From assembly GCA_947471745.1 (NCBI GenBank), contig CANJKZ010000142.1, positions 186,001-250,000 of the forward strand: 64,000 nt of DNA, in the 5' to 3' direction. Under the pieces are notes generated by a model. It was not told the DNA's origin. It worked only from the letters and a program-made list of their open reading frames with translations, and made no database searches. Made by a program: the position numbers and the translations under genes. Position 1 is the stretch's first letter, and every line of letters begins with the position of its first letter. Below, in pieces: positions 44,586 through 56,189 of the stretch. The DNA is from Closterium sp. Naga37s-1 (lineage: Eukaryota; Streptophyta; Zygnematophyceae; Desmidiales; Closteriaceae).

Positions 44586-47500
44586 ATGGCCACTATCACG
44601 GCAGTTGCAGCGGCTAGGGGTGGACAGCAGCTGTCACTGCCTCTCCTGGACGACCCCACCCCTCAGCAGCTTCGTGAGTGGGTTATTCAGCGATGTAGTC
44701 CTGATGGTGGAGGTTTTGGTATTATGTGGCCTCAGCGACCTCGTGACTGTGCTTCTCATCGATAAGTCCCTGGTCGTTTAGAGGCCGCTGCTCTCGGTTC
44801 TAGTGAGTCTGCTGTCGCTCAAGGTGCTGGTGAGTCTACTGCAGCTCTAGGTGCTCGTGAGTCTGCCGACGCTCTAGGTGCTAGTGCGTCTACTGCCACA
44901 GGTCCTGCCTCAGCTGAGGCCTTGCACACTTTCACGCTTGACTCAGGCGCGTCACGTTGCTTCTTTCGTGATTGCACTACAGTCACACCACTCGCAGCAC
45001 CTGTCCCAGTCTCACTGGCTGACCCCACTTGGGGCCCAGTAGTTGCGCGAGCCTCCACTGTCCTCCCGTGTCCGGCAGTCCCCTCCGTTTCTCTCTCAGG
45101 TCTCCACCTCCCCACGTTCTCGACGAACTTGGTGAGCAACGCTGCAATTCAGGATGTCTGGGTTGATACCTTTATTCCTGGAGGGCAGCGTGTGGCGATC
45201 TGTACGTGCTCTCGGACTGGCCGTCACCTTGCTACGTTCACTCGACGGCCTGGGTCTAGTCTGTACACACTGACCACTGAGTCTGCACAGGTGGCTGAGT
45301 CAGGTCAGGTGGCTGTGTCGAGTCAGGTGTCTGCGTCTGGTCGGCTTGCAGCGTCTTGCTCGTGTCGGGTACTCTCCCACCAGACTCTCCTCTGGCACCA
45401 CCGCATCGGTCACCCCTCGCTGCCGCGTCTCCGCAGCATGCACTTCCGTCTCCTTCTCTCTGGGCTTCCCAGGTCCCTGCCCTCCCTCCCGCGCTCGCCT
45501 GCACCGCCCTGCCTTCCCTGCGTCGAGGGGCGGCAGCGCGCCGCTCCTCACTCCTCCGAGTTTCCTCCGACCACTGCTCCTCTGCAGACTCACCACATGG
45601 ACGTTTGGGGCCCGGCCCCCGTCGGTGGAACGGACCAGGAGAGCTACTTCCTGCTGGTTGTTGACGACTACACACGCTACACCATTGTCTTCCCCTTGCG
45701 GCACAAGGCGAACGTCAGCGGTGTTTTGATCCCTTGGATCCGTGCTACTCGTCGCCAGCTGCGCGAGCGGTTTCGTCGGGACTTGCCAGTCTTGCGTCTG
45801 CACTCTGACAGGGGCGGTGAGTTCTCTTCCGGCCTCCTTGAGGAGTTCTGTCGAGACGAGGGCATCTGCCAGACGTTCACGCTTTCGGCCTCTCCTCAGC
45901 AGAATGGGATTGCTGAGCGTCGCATTGGCTTGACCATGGAGGTTGCTTGTACCTCCATGATCCATGCGGCTGCTCCCCATTTTCTGTGGACGTTTGCGGT
46001 CCGATACGCTGGGCATCAGCTCAACCTTTGGCCCCGTGTCTCTGAGCCAGAGACCTCGCCCACCCTCCGGTGGACGGGGAAGGTTGGCGATGCGTCGGTG
46101 TTTCGGGTCTGGGGCGCGCTCTCCCTTGTTCGCGATGCCAAAGCGAGCAAGCTCTCCTCTCGCACTCTCCGCTGCGTCTTCCTTGACTTCCCCACCGACG
46201 CCCCGCCGTGGCAGTTCTACTACCCACGCGACCGTCGCGTGTTCTCCTCCCATGACGTCACCTTTGACGAGTCGGTCTGTTTCTAGAGACTACACCCGCA
46301 CGCGTCCCACCCGGTCCCCCTAGCGCCTCTCTTCCTGGTACCAGTCCCCCCCCCGGTAGACCCCCTCCCCCCACAGGGTCCTGTTCCCTCAGGTGTGTCT
46401 CAGGTAGACCCACCCCCCTTGGTTGAGCCTTTGGAGATCTCTTCTGACTCCTCTGGCTCAGCTGAGGGGGGTGACCCCGCCGCTGACAACACGGCAGTCA
46501 CTCGCCGCTCTCCACGCTTGGAGATCCCCCCTGGTTTTCCGCCTCGGCCGACTTCGCCGCCTCCGCAGCCTGCTGCTGTGGACTCTGGAGTTGAGACTGC
46601 TGGTGCTGAGCCTGGGGGTGCTGAGACAGAGGGTGAGGGTTCTGGGGGTGCCGCGACTGGGGTTGCTGCGACTGGGGGTGCTAGTTCTGGGGGTGCTGCG
46701 ACTGGGGGGGCTGACTCTGGGGGTGCTTTGAGTCCTAGTGGTGGTGGAGCTGTGGGTGACCCTGCTGGAGGTCCTGGAGCTGGACAGCCACCGCAGCTTG
46801 ATCTACTTGAGACGCTCTCGCCGCAGGCGATTCGTGCGTGGATCGTTCGGCGAGGCAGTCCTGATGGTGGAGGGTACGGTCCTGCTGGTGCTGGAGCTGC
46901 TAGTCCTGGAGGTACTGCTGGTGCTGGAGGTACTCGAGGTACTGCTGGAGGTGCTGGAGGTGCTGCTGGTGCTGGAGGTACTAGAGGTGCTGCTGGTACT
47001 GGAGGTGCCGGAGCTACTAGTCCTAGAGGTGCTACTGGTGCTGGAGGCGCTGGAGCTGGAGGTACTGGAGGTGCTGGTGCTACTGGTGCTGGAGCTGCTG
47101 GAGCTGCTGGTCCTGGAGGTACTCGTACTGGAGGTGCTGGAGCTACTGGAGCAGGTGGTGCTGCTGGTGCTGGAGGTGCTGGAGGTGCTACTGGAGCTGC
47201 TGGCGCTGGAGGTGCTGGAGGTACTGCTGGTGCTGGAGGCGCTGGAGCTGGAGGTACTGGAGGTGCTGGAGCTGCTGGTCCTGGAGGTGCTCGTACTGGA
47301 GGTGCTGGAGCTGCCGGAGCAGGTGGTGCTGCTGGTGCTGGAGGTGCTAGAGGTGCTACTGGAGCTGCTGGCGCTGGAGGTGCTGGAGGTACTGCTGGTG
47401 CTGGGGGCGCTAGAGCTGGAGGTACTGGAGGTACTGCTGGTGCTGGAGGTACTGGAGGTGCTGGCGCTGCTGGTCCTGGAGGTGCTCGTACTAGAGGTGC

Positions 47501-49922
47501 TGGAGCTGCCGGAGAAGGTGGTGCTGCTGGTGCTGGAGGTGCTAGCACTGCCGGAGCTTGTGGTGCTGCTGGTGCTAGAGGTGCTACTGGAGCTGCTGGT
47601 GCTGGAGGTGCTGGTGCTGCTGGTGCTGGAGGAGCTGGAGCTGCTGGTACTGCCCCTCACCGACTGTTTTTCTACCCGCAGTCGCAGTCGTCCCTGCCAC
47701 CGCCTGACTCGGTCCTTCGCAAGGTTCTTAGTCTCCAATCTTCCACTGTCCTCACTCCACCTCTCCTGTATCCACCAACAGACTAGTCTCAGCCACAGCT
47801 ACTGCCTGGCTCCCCGCTGCCTGCTGCTGCTCCTCACACTGAGGTGACTGAGTCCCTCACTGAGCTTCGTGAGCCTAAGACTCGTGCTTCCACACCTGTT
47901 CGTGCTCGTCGTGTCCCCCGTCCTCGTCCTACTACTGTCCCAGGCACTCACGGTATGGCACTTCGTGCTTCCTCTGTTCCACAGCGTGTTGTCCTGCCTG
48001 AGCCTCTCGCGTCCTCTCTTCCGCACGTTCCTGACCCTGAGTCCGACCTTGCTCGTGTTACCAGTCCTACTGTCACTCGTCTCCTCGCTACTGTCGTCAC
48101 TGACCCTAACTTTGAGTCTACTGCTGCGTTTGCCCTAGTCACTGAGCTAGGAGTCGTCTCGACTACGTTGCGAGCTTTGTTACTTAGCCTGAGTCTGTCT
48201 GGTCCTCCGTCCGTCGGGGGTGAGCCTGCCCTTAGTAGTGACGTCCTTGAGGACAGGCGGTTTGAGCTTGAGTGTCTTGCGGTCGCTTTACCTCGTTTCA
48301 CATCCATGCTGCTTTGCCCTGAAGTAGACCCGGATGCACTTAACATCCCCACCCCGCGATCTTACGGAGAGGCGATTTCGGGTGAGTATTCCTCTCAGTG
48401 GCAGGCAGCCATGGACGCAAAGATGGCTTCCTGGAAGTCCACAGGCACCTACGTCGACGAGGTTCCCCCACCTGGGGCGAACATCGTCAGTGGCATGTGG
48501 ATTTTCAGGGTGAAGCGGCCGCCGGGTTCTCCGCCTGCCTTCAAGGCGCGTTACGTTGCTGGAGGCTTCAGTCAGCGACAGGGGGTCGACTTCTTCCAGA
48601 CCTTCTCCCCCACCCCAAAGATGACTACTCTTCGGGTGTTGCTGCACGTTGCAGCATGTCGTGACTACGAGCTGCACTCCCTCGACTTCTCGACAGCTTT
48701 CTTCCAGGGTAGCCTTCACGGGGCCATCTGGCTGCGCCATCCAGAGGGCTTCACTGAGTCGTTTCCTCCAGGTACCCAATGGAGCCTATGGCGACCAGTC
48801 TACGGTCTCCGCCAGGCGCCCCGTGAGTGGCACGATACACTGAGGACGACACTTGCGGCTCTTAGGTTTTCTCCTTCCTCTGCTGACCCGTCACTGTTTC
48901 AACGCACCGACACTACCCTGCCGTCGTTCTACGTTCTCGTGTACGTCGACGACTTGGTCTTTGCTACTGCTGACACCGAGGCGCTGGCCCTAGTGAAGGC
49001 GGAGCTGCAGGAGAGACACACCTGCACTGACCTGGTGTGCTATGGAGCTATCTTGGCTTGCAGATCACCCGGGACAAAGCACGGCGCACCATCACCCTGA
49101 CTCAGTCACACATAGTGCACCAGGTCCTCCAGCGCTTCGGCTACTAGTTCTCCTCGCCACAGCCCACTCCTCTGTCTACCGACCACTCGCTCTCAGCTCC
49201 ACCTTCGGATGAGTCCGTAGAGCCGAGTGGTCCATACTCAGAGCTTGTGGGCTGCCTCATGTACCTGATAACGTGCACCCAACCTGACCTCGGGTACCCT
49301 CTAAGCCTCCTCGCTCGCTACGTGGCTCCCGGTAGACACCGAAAGGTGCACTGGGATGCTTCGAAGAGGGTACTGCGTTACTTGTGCAGTACATCGGGCA
49401 TGGGGCTCGTGCTTGGAGGACATGGATCAGTGGTACTCACAGGACACTCCGACGCTTCTTGGGCCGACGACCAGGCGACTCAGCGCTCGTCACAGGGTTA
49501 CACCTTCAGTCTTGGCTTTGGTTCTGTCTCGTGGAGGTCCACTCGTTCTTCTTCTGTGCTTGGTTCCAGCTGTGAGGCCGAGATCTACGCTGGGGCCATG
49601 GCTGCACAGGAGCTACGCTTGCACCTACCTTCTGACCGACTTGGGGGAGCGGCCTCATTCTCCTCCAGTTCTGTACGTTGACAGCAAGGCAATGCTTGCC
49701 TTGTGTCGCGAGCAGAGACCGGAGCACAGAACGAAGCACATTGCTCTTCGTTACTTTCTTGCTCGGGAGCTGCAGCAGCGTGGTCAGCTGCGCCTTGCTT
49801 ACGTGGCCTCTCGGGCCAACACTGCTGATGTGTTCACCAAGGCCCTTGGGTCTTGTGATCATCAGCGTTTCTGCACTGCTCTTGGACTTGTGCCCACTCT
49901 GCTTCACCTACTGGTTGCTTGA
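44586..49922 (+). pseudogene. Copia H gag-pol, decayed
   Basis: The gag remnant MATITAVAAARGGQQ carries PTPQQLREWVIQRCSPDGGG and ends at TAA 44763. The same frame resumes with protease LDSGASRCFF (44940), pre-integrase LWHHRIGHPS, and integrase (HMDVWGP, LHSDRGGEF, NGIAERR). TAG at 46284 and 47784 bracket a 460-residue Gly/Ala linker that opens with a second copy of the gag module (46821-46880). RT follows with LDFSTAFFQG and YVDD (near 48945). Frame changes near 49035 and 49617 break RNase H, which ends NTADVFTKALG. Confidence 0.85.
46600..47655 (+). repeat. Gly/Ala-coding repeat in copia H linker
   Basis: The repeat is built on GGTGCTGGA and GGTACTGGA nonamers, with a larger period marked by AAGPGGARTGGAGAAGAGG. 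It lies between integrase and RT. Several frames on both strands stay open across it because of the repeat unit. Confidence 0.85.
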
Positions 49923-50023
49923 CTTGTCCTTGTTGTACATTGCTATATATCTTTATACCTGCATGTTTACACTTGCTAGGTTGTGATCAGTGTACTGCCT
50001 TGCTATTATAACTCTGCATACGA

Positions 50024-50167
50024 ACTGGCCTTGTGGCCGCTTGCTTGTGCTCAGATTGTGTGGTGTCCTTGAGATCCACCCTGGGCTTTGCTTTGCTTGT
50101 TCTCTTGCTGGACTGGTCTTGTGACCGTCTGTTGTGTTTGCTCTCTCCCACTTACCCTGTGGGGGTG
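50024..50167 (+). promoter_or_regulatory. 3' hairpin module and polypurine tract of copia H
   Basis: GGCC-TTGT-GGCC, a weaker middle stem (GATCCACCCTGGG), GGTC-TTGT-GACC, then CCCAC...GTGGG ending in the purine tract before the 3' LTR. Confidence 0.5.
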
Positions 50168-50296
50168 TGTCAAACTATATGTTTGTGTTCTCTCTAGGCT
50201 ATAGTGGGTTAGCCTACAAGGGGTACAATACTTTAGGGTTAGTACTTGTACCCACCTCATTCATAGTTTATTCATTCCTGCACAGTGATTCTGACA
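50168..50296 (+). repeat. Copia H 3' LTR
   Basis: 129 bp, followed by CGACA and the resumed RNase H of copia I. Confidence 0.88.
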
Positions 50297-50301
50297 CGAC
50301 A

Positions 50302-52836
50302 GGCTCAAGTCGATAGATGTAGCCGGTGCGCGATCACCTGTTGTCAGAGTCGCGTGTGTGGTCGGCGTCCACGTAGCCGATTAGTTTTGGCGTTGTGGTT
50401 CCGGTCTTGTGGTAGGTTAGGCCGATCGTTGGTGTGTTGATGAGGTAGTGTAGTGTGTGGTCGAGTTCGGCCATGTGCTCTGCTTCGGGCGTTAATCTAA
50501 AGCGTTTGGCGATTGTGTCGGCGTATTTCGCGGCGCTGAGGTAGATCGCGTTCTTTCCGTCGAGTATGTTGAGTCCAAGGTACTGGGTCACGGTAGAAGA
50601 AACTGTGAGTAAGAGATCCTGTTGCAGCTCCCCTTCAAACCAGGTGTGACGTCGTCGGTAGAGCCTATGTAGAGTAGGTTGTCTACGTACACGATCAGTA
50701 GGATGCATTCGGCTTCCTTCATGAGTCTGTACATTCAATGGACGTGTGGTAGTTGTTGAAAGCCGATGCGGATTAATCGGGCGTGCAGGTACTGCTGCAA
50801 CAGTCGAGGAGCTTGCTTGATGCCGTACATAGACTTCAGTAGCTGACATACTTGATTAGGGTCAGTGGCGGAACTGTGCGGTTGTTCGACGGAAATTTCT
50901 GCGTCGACGGGAGCGTAGAGGAAGGCGTTGGCCACGTCGACTTGGCGGAGTTTCTTTTGCTTCATGGCGGCTATCGCGAGAAGGATTCACAAAGAGGTAT
51001 GTCGGCTGACTAGCGCGAAAGTCTCAGTGAAGTCTCGTCCATGCTCTTGGTCGAAGCCACGCACGACCCATTGTGCTTTGAATTTGTCAATTGTTCCGTC
51101 AGCTTTCGTCTTCACGCGGAAGACCCATTTTCCCCTGAGTATGGTCCTGTTGCGTGCCACTCCGATGGGTACTATCTTCCAGGTGTTTCTGTCTTCTAGT
51201 GCTTTCAACTCTCTGTCCATGGCTTCGCGCCATTTTTCCATGTGCTCCCCCCCCAGAGCCTGCTAAATTGTAGTAGAATCTCATGGCATCGGTGCGCCAT
51301 GGACTGCGGTGACGAGGCCAAGAATCTGCAGCCCACTCTGTGTGTAGCGAGGGAGATTTGGGTCCTCGGGATAAACTGCTTCGTCTCCAACTTCTGGATC
51401 AGGTAAGAAGTTGGGGCCTATGCGTTTTGAAACGTTTGTGTTGACCGGCTGGGGTGTAACGTAACCATTGTCGGCGAAGTCGTAGTTGACTTCGGCGTTG
51501 ATGCTTTCGCGAGGATTTTTGTCGTCCATCGAACATGTACCGAGCAGTAGGGAAGAGGTCCGGCCTCCTCCGATGCTCCATCCACGTTTTGCTCATCCCA
51601 GTCATCCTCATCTGCTGGTGTGGCGAAGGCTCGGTTGCCACGGAAGCTGCCCGTGAGGTTTCGTTCTGCTGCCAAGCTGTCCAGGTACGTTTGGAGAGTG
51701 AGTCGTTCGTAGAAAATCACGTCACATGCTGCTACTGTTTCCTTCGAGTAGACGTTAAAGATTTTCCACGCGTTGTAGTGTTTTTTTGTGCCCATGTGTG
51801 GTCCCCACTGTGCGCATTGTGAGAATCGTTCGGCTCGTGCAGTGTGTGGTCGGTACTGTACCATGCAGCCAAAAACTCGTAACATTTTTGTGTTGCCCAA
51901 TTTTCCTGTCCACAGCAGATGCGGTGATGCGTTGTTCGGAAGCGAGGATGACGAAAGCAAGTTGTGCAACAGCACAGCGTGGTCCATCGCCTCAGGCCAC
52001 TGATGGTTGGTTAGTTGCATGCCACGTAGCAGCTTGCGCATGGTGTTCAGGAGGGTCCTGTTCATCCTTTCTGCCACGCCTTGCTGATGATGACCGTAGG
52101 GAAGAGAGATGAGTCTCTTGATGCCTCTCTCCACCAGGTATTGCTTGAACCGCTGTGACTGATATTCTCCTCCTTCGTCTGACTGAAAGCTTTTCAGCTT
52201 CACTCCTGATTCCCTTTTTGCTACTGGGAGCCAAGCGACAAAGGCTTCGAAGGCCATGTCGCGACTCGGAAGATTGAGGTGCCAGACGTATCTGGTGGCG
52301 GCGTCGATGAACGTGATTACGTAGTTGTATGCTCCTTGTCCGCTTTCGCGGGTGTACAGTATGTCGCTGTAGACTTTCTCCAGTGGTGCATATGCTGGCG
52401 CGCTTGGGTTGTGGTGAGAGACGAATGGCTGATGGGGTAAATCGGCTTCGGGGCAGGTGAAGCAGGTTCTGCAAACTCATTGGAGTTCTCTTCCATCGGG
52501 TAAAAGTAGTGAGTCTTTATCGAGCACTCCTGCTCTTATCGTGTTGTTCAGTGTCGTGTTGCTGGGATGTCCTAACCTTTGATGCCATAGTGATTTGTCG
52601 GCGCGATGTCCAGGTGAACGTCTGTACAGGTCGGTGTTGGAGTAGAAACCTGCAGTGATGTTGGTGCTTCTGTGGACGTTGCGTAGAGCAGGAGTCAGCT
52701 GTTGGGCGGGAGTCAGTGTGGTGTCGGTGACGGGAGTTGGTGCTGATGAAGAGCTGGCGATTGGTGCTGGTGCTGTTGTTGTTGTTTCTGCTTCTGTCGA
52801 TGACGCTGCTGCTGCTGTTGTCTCTGCTGCTGCCAA
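50302..52836 (-). pseudogene. Copia I pre-integrase, integrase, RT and RNase H start
   Basis: Visible motifs are LWHQRLGHPSNTTL (pre-integrase), QSDEGGEYQS and HQQGVAERMNRTL (integrase Asp and Glu), GKWVFRVKTKADG and WVVRGFDQEHGRDF (RT start), VDVANAFLYAPVDAE and YGIKQAPRLL (RT centre), and KLIGYVDADHTRDSDN (RNase H). Frames change near 52470, 52000, 51400, 50970 and 50740. A TGA interrupts RNase H near 50335. The YxDD segment is not clean. Confidence 0.75.
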
Positions 52837-52850
52837 TGTTGTTGTTGTTG

Positions 52851-55800
52851 TTTTTTTTTTTTTTTTTTTTTCTTATAATGAAAAGTATACACCGCAAACA
52901 CAAATGCAGACTAGACAATATCGGTTATAACCGTGCATGAGTGAGCAGAGGCCGTCTTCTCCAGTGAGGGGCTACGGTGGGTTGAACACCGTCCTAGGGT
53001 TAGTCCAGATGGACTCGAAACCACCGGTCCACGTCCACTTCTCTCCCGCCAGCCGTATCTTGCTCATCACCCGTTGTTCCTCCAATAGGCTCCTGCCAAA
53101 ATTGCCTTCTTGCGCCGATTTCTTTTTCTTCTGCCACGCTGTCACGCGTGCTTTCATGTACACTCTCGCGTCTAAACGGAAGGCGAAAAGGCAATGCTCC
53201 AGTGTCTCCTCGCTGTTGCAGTGTGGGCAAAGGGGTTTGTCTTTGAGGAAAGCGAGCCTCTCCCCCACTTGAAGGTTGGAATTATACACCCGCGTTAGGA
53301 CGTCTCTTGGTCTGCTGGGAGTGACCAAGGACTCCCGAATGCCTAGAATCTTTTTCCAGTTTATTGAACCGCTCCACCTGCCTGCCCAGCGTAGCATCCG
53401 ATGTGACTGCGCATGCTTCCCCTCCCAATGCTCCCGCATTCTCTTCTGCGAAATCACTCCCCCATTTTCCAGGATTGGGATGCGCGGGAGGACTGCTACT
53501 GCACCCGAAACCCCACCAGCCGGGTTTGTGCAGGGGGTCAGGAGAGCCTCCCTCCATTCTCCTGGTGCTGCAGGCCCCTTCCCACCGAGCTGCCCTGTGA
53601 GCTCCGCCATGGATTTCTGCTCCCAACTGCCGTCCTGTTTCTGCTTCACCAGGTCTCCCATCACCCAGTCCCACAGCTGCGCTGCATACTTTTGCCCGCC
53701 CACCGGGGCTGTCGCTCCCATCATGATGGCACGGTTGAAGACCAGCTTCTCCTTTGCAACCTCCTCCCGCGTGATCTCCACCGACCGAACACTAAGGGGC
53801 GATTTCATGAAAAATTCACATGTCTGCTTCCAGCGCTGGCTTCTCCCTTCCCAGTTGCGCAGGAGGCGGTCGTGCGAGGTGAAGGTGTCTAGACCTAACG
53901 GAAGATCAGCCGCGCGCACCATCAATTCCCTCTTGAGCTGATCAGCTTCCGTCATCATCAGAAAGACCTTTGTGGGCGTTGCTTTGTTGCCCGAGACGAA
54001 GTTGTGTATTAACTTTTCCAGCTCCTTCCATACTTTTGCAGGTGGCGGGTAAACTTGCGCTTGAAAGGTCCTCACGGGCTGAATGTAGCGATTCGCCACT
54101 GCCCCTCTCGCCTTCTCCGTGAGAAATTTATGCTTCCAGCTTGTCAAACGCTTAGTGATCTCCCCCAATGCCTTCTCCCAGGTGGGAAGTCTGCTGCCGT
54201 CTGGTGTTACCCAAACCCCCAGTAGCCTTTCTGCCTCTTGAGGCTTCGCCCACTTGAAGTCTCCACTTTCCGAAGCTCCGAGGTTTAGACCCAAAGATAG
54301 AACCACCGTTTTCGCTTTGTTGGTCGAGAGACCGGATTGCTGCTGAAACTCGTCTAACAGCTGTTCCGCCTTGTTAATATGCTCCCTTCCCTGCAGAGCT
54401 AAAGTTGTGTCATCTGCATACCCGAGGTATGCCAGGCGCTGTCTGGCGATATCCAAACCCAGCTGACTCCTCTCCACCTTCTGCACCAGAGGCTCCACAG
54501 CGCACAGAAAGAGGTATAATGCTAGTGGGCAGCCTTGACGCACTCCGGACACCACTTCTATACCGTCACCCAGCCAGCCGTTGATCAGCATTTTGGTCGT
54601 TGTATGTGCGTGTAGGCTCCTGACCCACGACACGAACTTCGCCGGAAAGCCCATGCGTTCCAGTACATGGAAGATGAAGTCCCGCGACACTGAATCGAAG
54701 GCCTTCTGGAAGTCAACGAGCAGTAAATACCAGTCTTCATTTCCATTTTTTGCCGCGTCGATTATGTCCGCTACTAGAGCTACCGCGTCGGTGAGCCTTC
54801 TCCGAGGGATGAAGCCGTAATGTTTTGGTGAAATCACCTGGTGCAACACTTTTTTCAGTCGGTCCGCCAAAACCTTGGCTAGTATCTTGTACGTGAAGCT
54901 GAGCAGGGTTATCGGTCTGTAATTGCACAACTGATCTCTGTCGCCTTTTTTGTGCAGGAGGATGGTCACTGCTTCCTTGACCTCCCCAGGAAGCGTCGCT
55001 GAAGCCGTGAAATCTCGGACCATGGCCATGAAACTCCCGCCGAGAAGATCCCAGTTTGTTTCAAAAAATTCCTTCGGCAGCCCGTCGTTTCCGGGTGATT
55101 TATTTTTTGCCAGTGCAGCGAAAGCCTCTTTGACCTCTCCCTCCGTCCAGTCAGCAGCGAGGTGCACCGCTGTGCCAGGGTGCAGTAACCTGTTCGGGTC
55201 TGGGTCCCACGCCGTGTAGTCTGTCCGTCTGTCCCTTCCTAAGATCTCTCTGAAAGAATCAGAGGCCGAAACAAGTACACTCTGTGAGTCAGACACTATT
55301 CTTCCCGATACGTTCACCTCCGCAATCCGTGTGCGACTCTTCCTCGCCTTAATCTGCCCCGATAACTGCTTCGACGAGATCTCGCTGGTAAGCTCAATGT
55401 CCAGCCCGGCCATCAGGTGCTTGCGTTCCCGCCTCCATGCGAGGTACTCCTTCAGCATCACTTCCTTTTCCGTTAAGAGCGATCTCAGCCTGTCGCACTT
55501 CGGGTTCCCCATGGCTTCCTGCTTCAAAGCTGCTACGGCCGACACCAGGTGAGTGAAAGTGGCCCTCACTCTCTTGTGCTCTTGCCTTGTGTAACCGCGA
55601 AGCCGTGTGTTAAGTCTAGTGATCAGTAGCTCGTAGCTCCGTCCATCTGTGACTGTCAGCTTTCCCAGCGTCTCTTCTATGATCCGTCTTACTCCCGGTC
55701 TGTTTGAGAGGGCCGAGTCTAGTCTCCAGATACTTGGACCAAGTCAGGCTCTGTCATGTACCTTGAGGGTAACCTGGATGGCGAAGCCGTGATCTGATAT

Positions 55801-55915
55801 CTGTTCTTTCGGTGAGACGTGTGCGGAGTCAACCAGGTACGGTAAGAGAGACACGGATAGTAAGGCTCGGTCGATTCTGGAACTCTCCCTCTGAGCAGTG
55901 GAGTAGAACATCACA
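52851..55915 (-). mobile_element. 5'-truncated LINE (non-LTR retrotransposon)
   Basis: The minus-strand element ends in a 21-nt poly(A) (T-run at 52851-52871) after a 100-bp 3' UTR. The left-over coding region begins inside the AP-endonuclease domain and runs through RT to a C-terminal zinc finger. It abuts the remnant of copia I. The 5' breakpoint is approximate and I could not identify a TSD. Confidence 0.85.
52972..55915 (-). pseudogene. LINE ORF2: endonuclease end, reverse transcriptase, zinc finger
   Basis: The frame carries RIDRALLSVSLLP and QISDHGFAIQV (AP-endonuclease C-terminus with its SDH), a TGA at 55744-55746, then about 900 uninterrupted codons. RT motifs are CNYRPITLLSFTYKILAKVL, YGFIPRRRLTDAV, LLVDFQKAFDSVSRDF (catalytic Asp), GVRQGCPLALYLF and YLGYADDTTLAL (catalytic YADD). 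CPHCNSEETLEHCLF near the end is the zinc finger typical of plant LINE ORF2. The long intact RT suggests a fairly recent insertion, but truncation makes it immobile. Confidence 0.9.
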
Positions 55916-56189
55916 AAAAACCTTGGTTTTTGAAGGGGGTTCGAAGGGGGGTACAGTTCAGGTGTTTTGGTTGGCGAAGTTCCGAAGCCAAATCGCGACC
56001 AATCACGGAATGAAATCGGACCGCGTTTGTTTGTCGAAGTCTAGATCGAATCCGCGACTCCGGTACATTGCCGTTTATTTGAAGCGTGCCAAATTTGTTG
56101 TGATTTTGTAATTGGTTTTTTAAGCTTTGACTTCCCTAAAATGTGTCTGCTTGAAAATATGCTGGCCATTTTATTACAAGATAAATGCA
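55916..56189. other. Gap between LINE and transposase-like gene
   Basis: About 270 bp with G-runs near 55938-55960 and no recognised feature. It would include the 3' UTR of the gene to its right. Confidence 0.4.

Larger units (their letters stand above)
43838..50296 (+). mobile_element. Copia H: copia element inserted in copia I
   Basis: The 129-bp LTRs (43838-43966, 50168-50296) differ at about seven sites. Flanks CGACG/CGACA are a likely TSD. The primer-binding site TGGTATTCAGAG is at 43967. A GCGCGCC-repeat leader (43990-44225) and an AT-rich patch precede a short gag remnant, protease, integrase, a very long Gly/Ala linker, RT and RNase H. Protease, integrase and RT are close to those of A and C. 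It is older than C, E and F by LTR divergence. Confidence 0.88.
43396..52850 (-). mobile_element. Copia I: degenerate copia element split by copia H and abutting a LINE
   Basis: The minus-strand order is low-complexity spacer and GAG-pre-integrase (52836-52477), integrase (52257-51418), RT (51266-50335), RNase H (to 50302, then 43832-43396) and 3' LTR. Copia H sits in RNase H. Joining 50302 to 43832 restores YIYRLEPV followed by GPISWQS, the conserved RNase H segment. Gag and 5' LTR are missing where the LINE poly(A) begins at 52851. Frames are broken in several places. Confidence 0.8.

Noticed and set aside
46395..47847. Leu/Val/Glu-rich and Ala/Pro-rich frames overlapping the Gly/Ala linker
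   Set aside because: Shadow frames of the GGTGCTGGA repeat. The Gly/Ala frame is the one in phase with integrase and RT.
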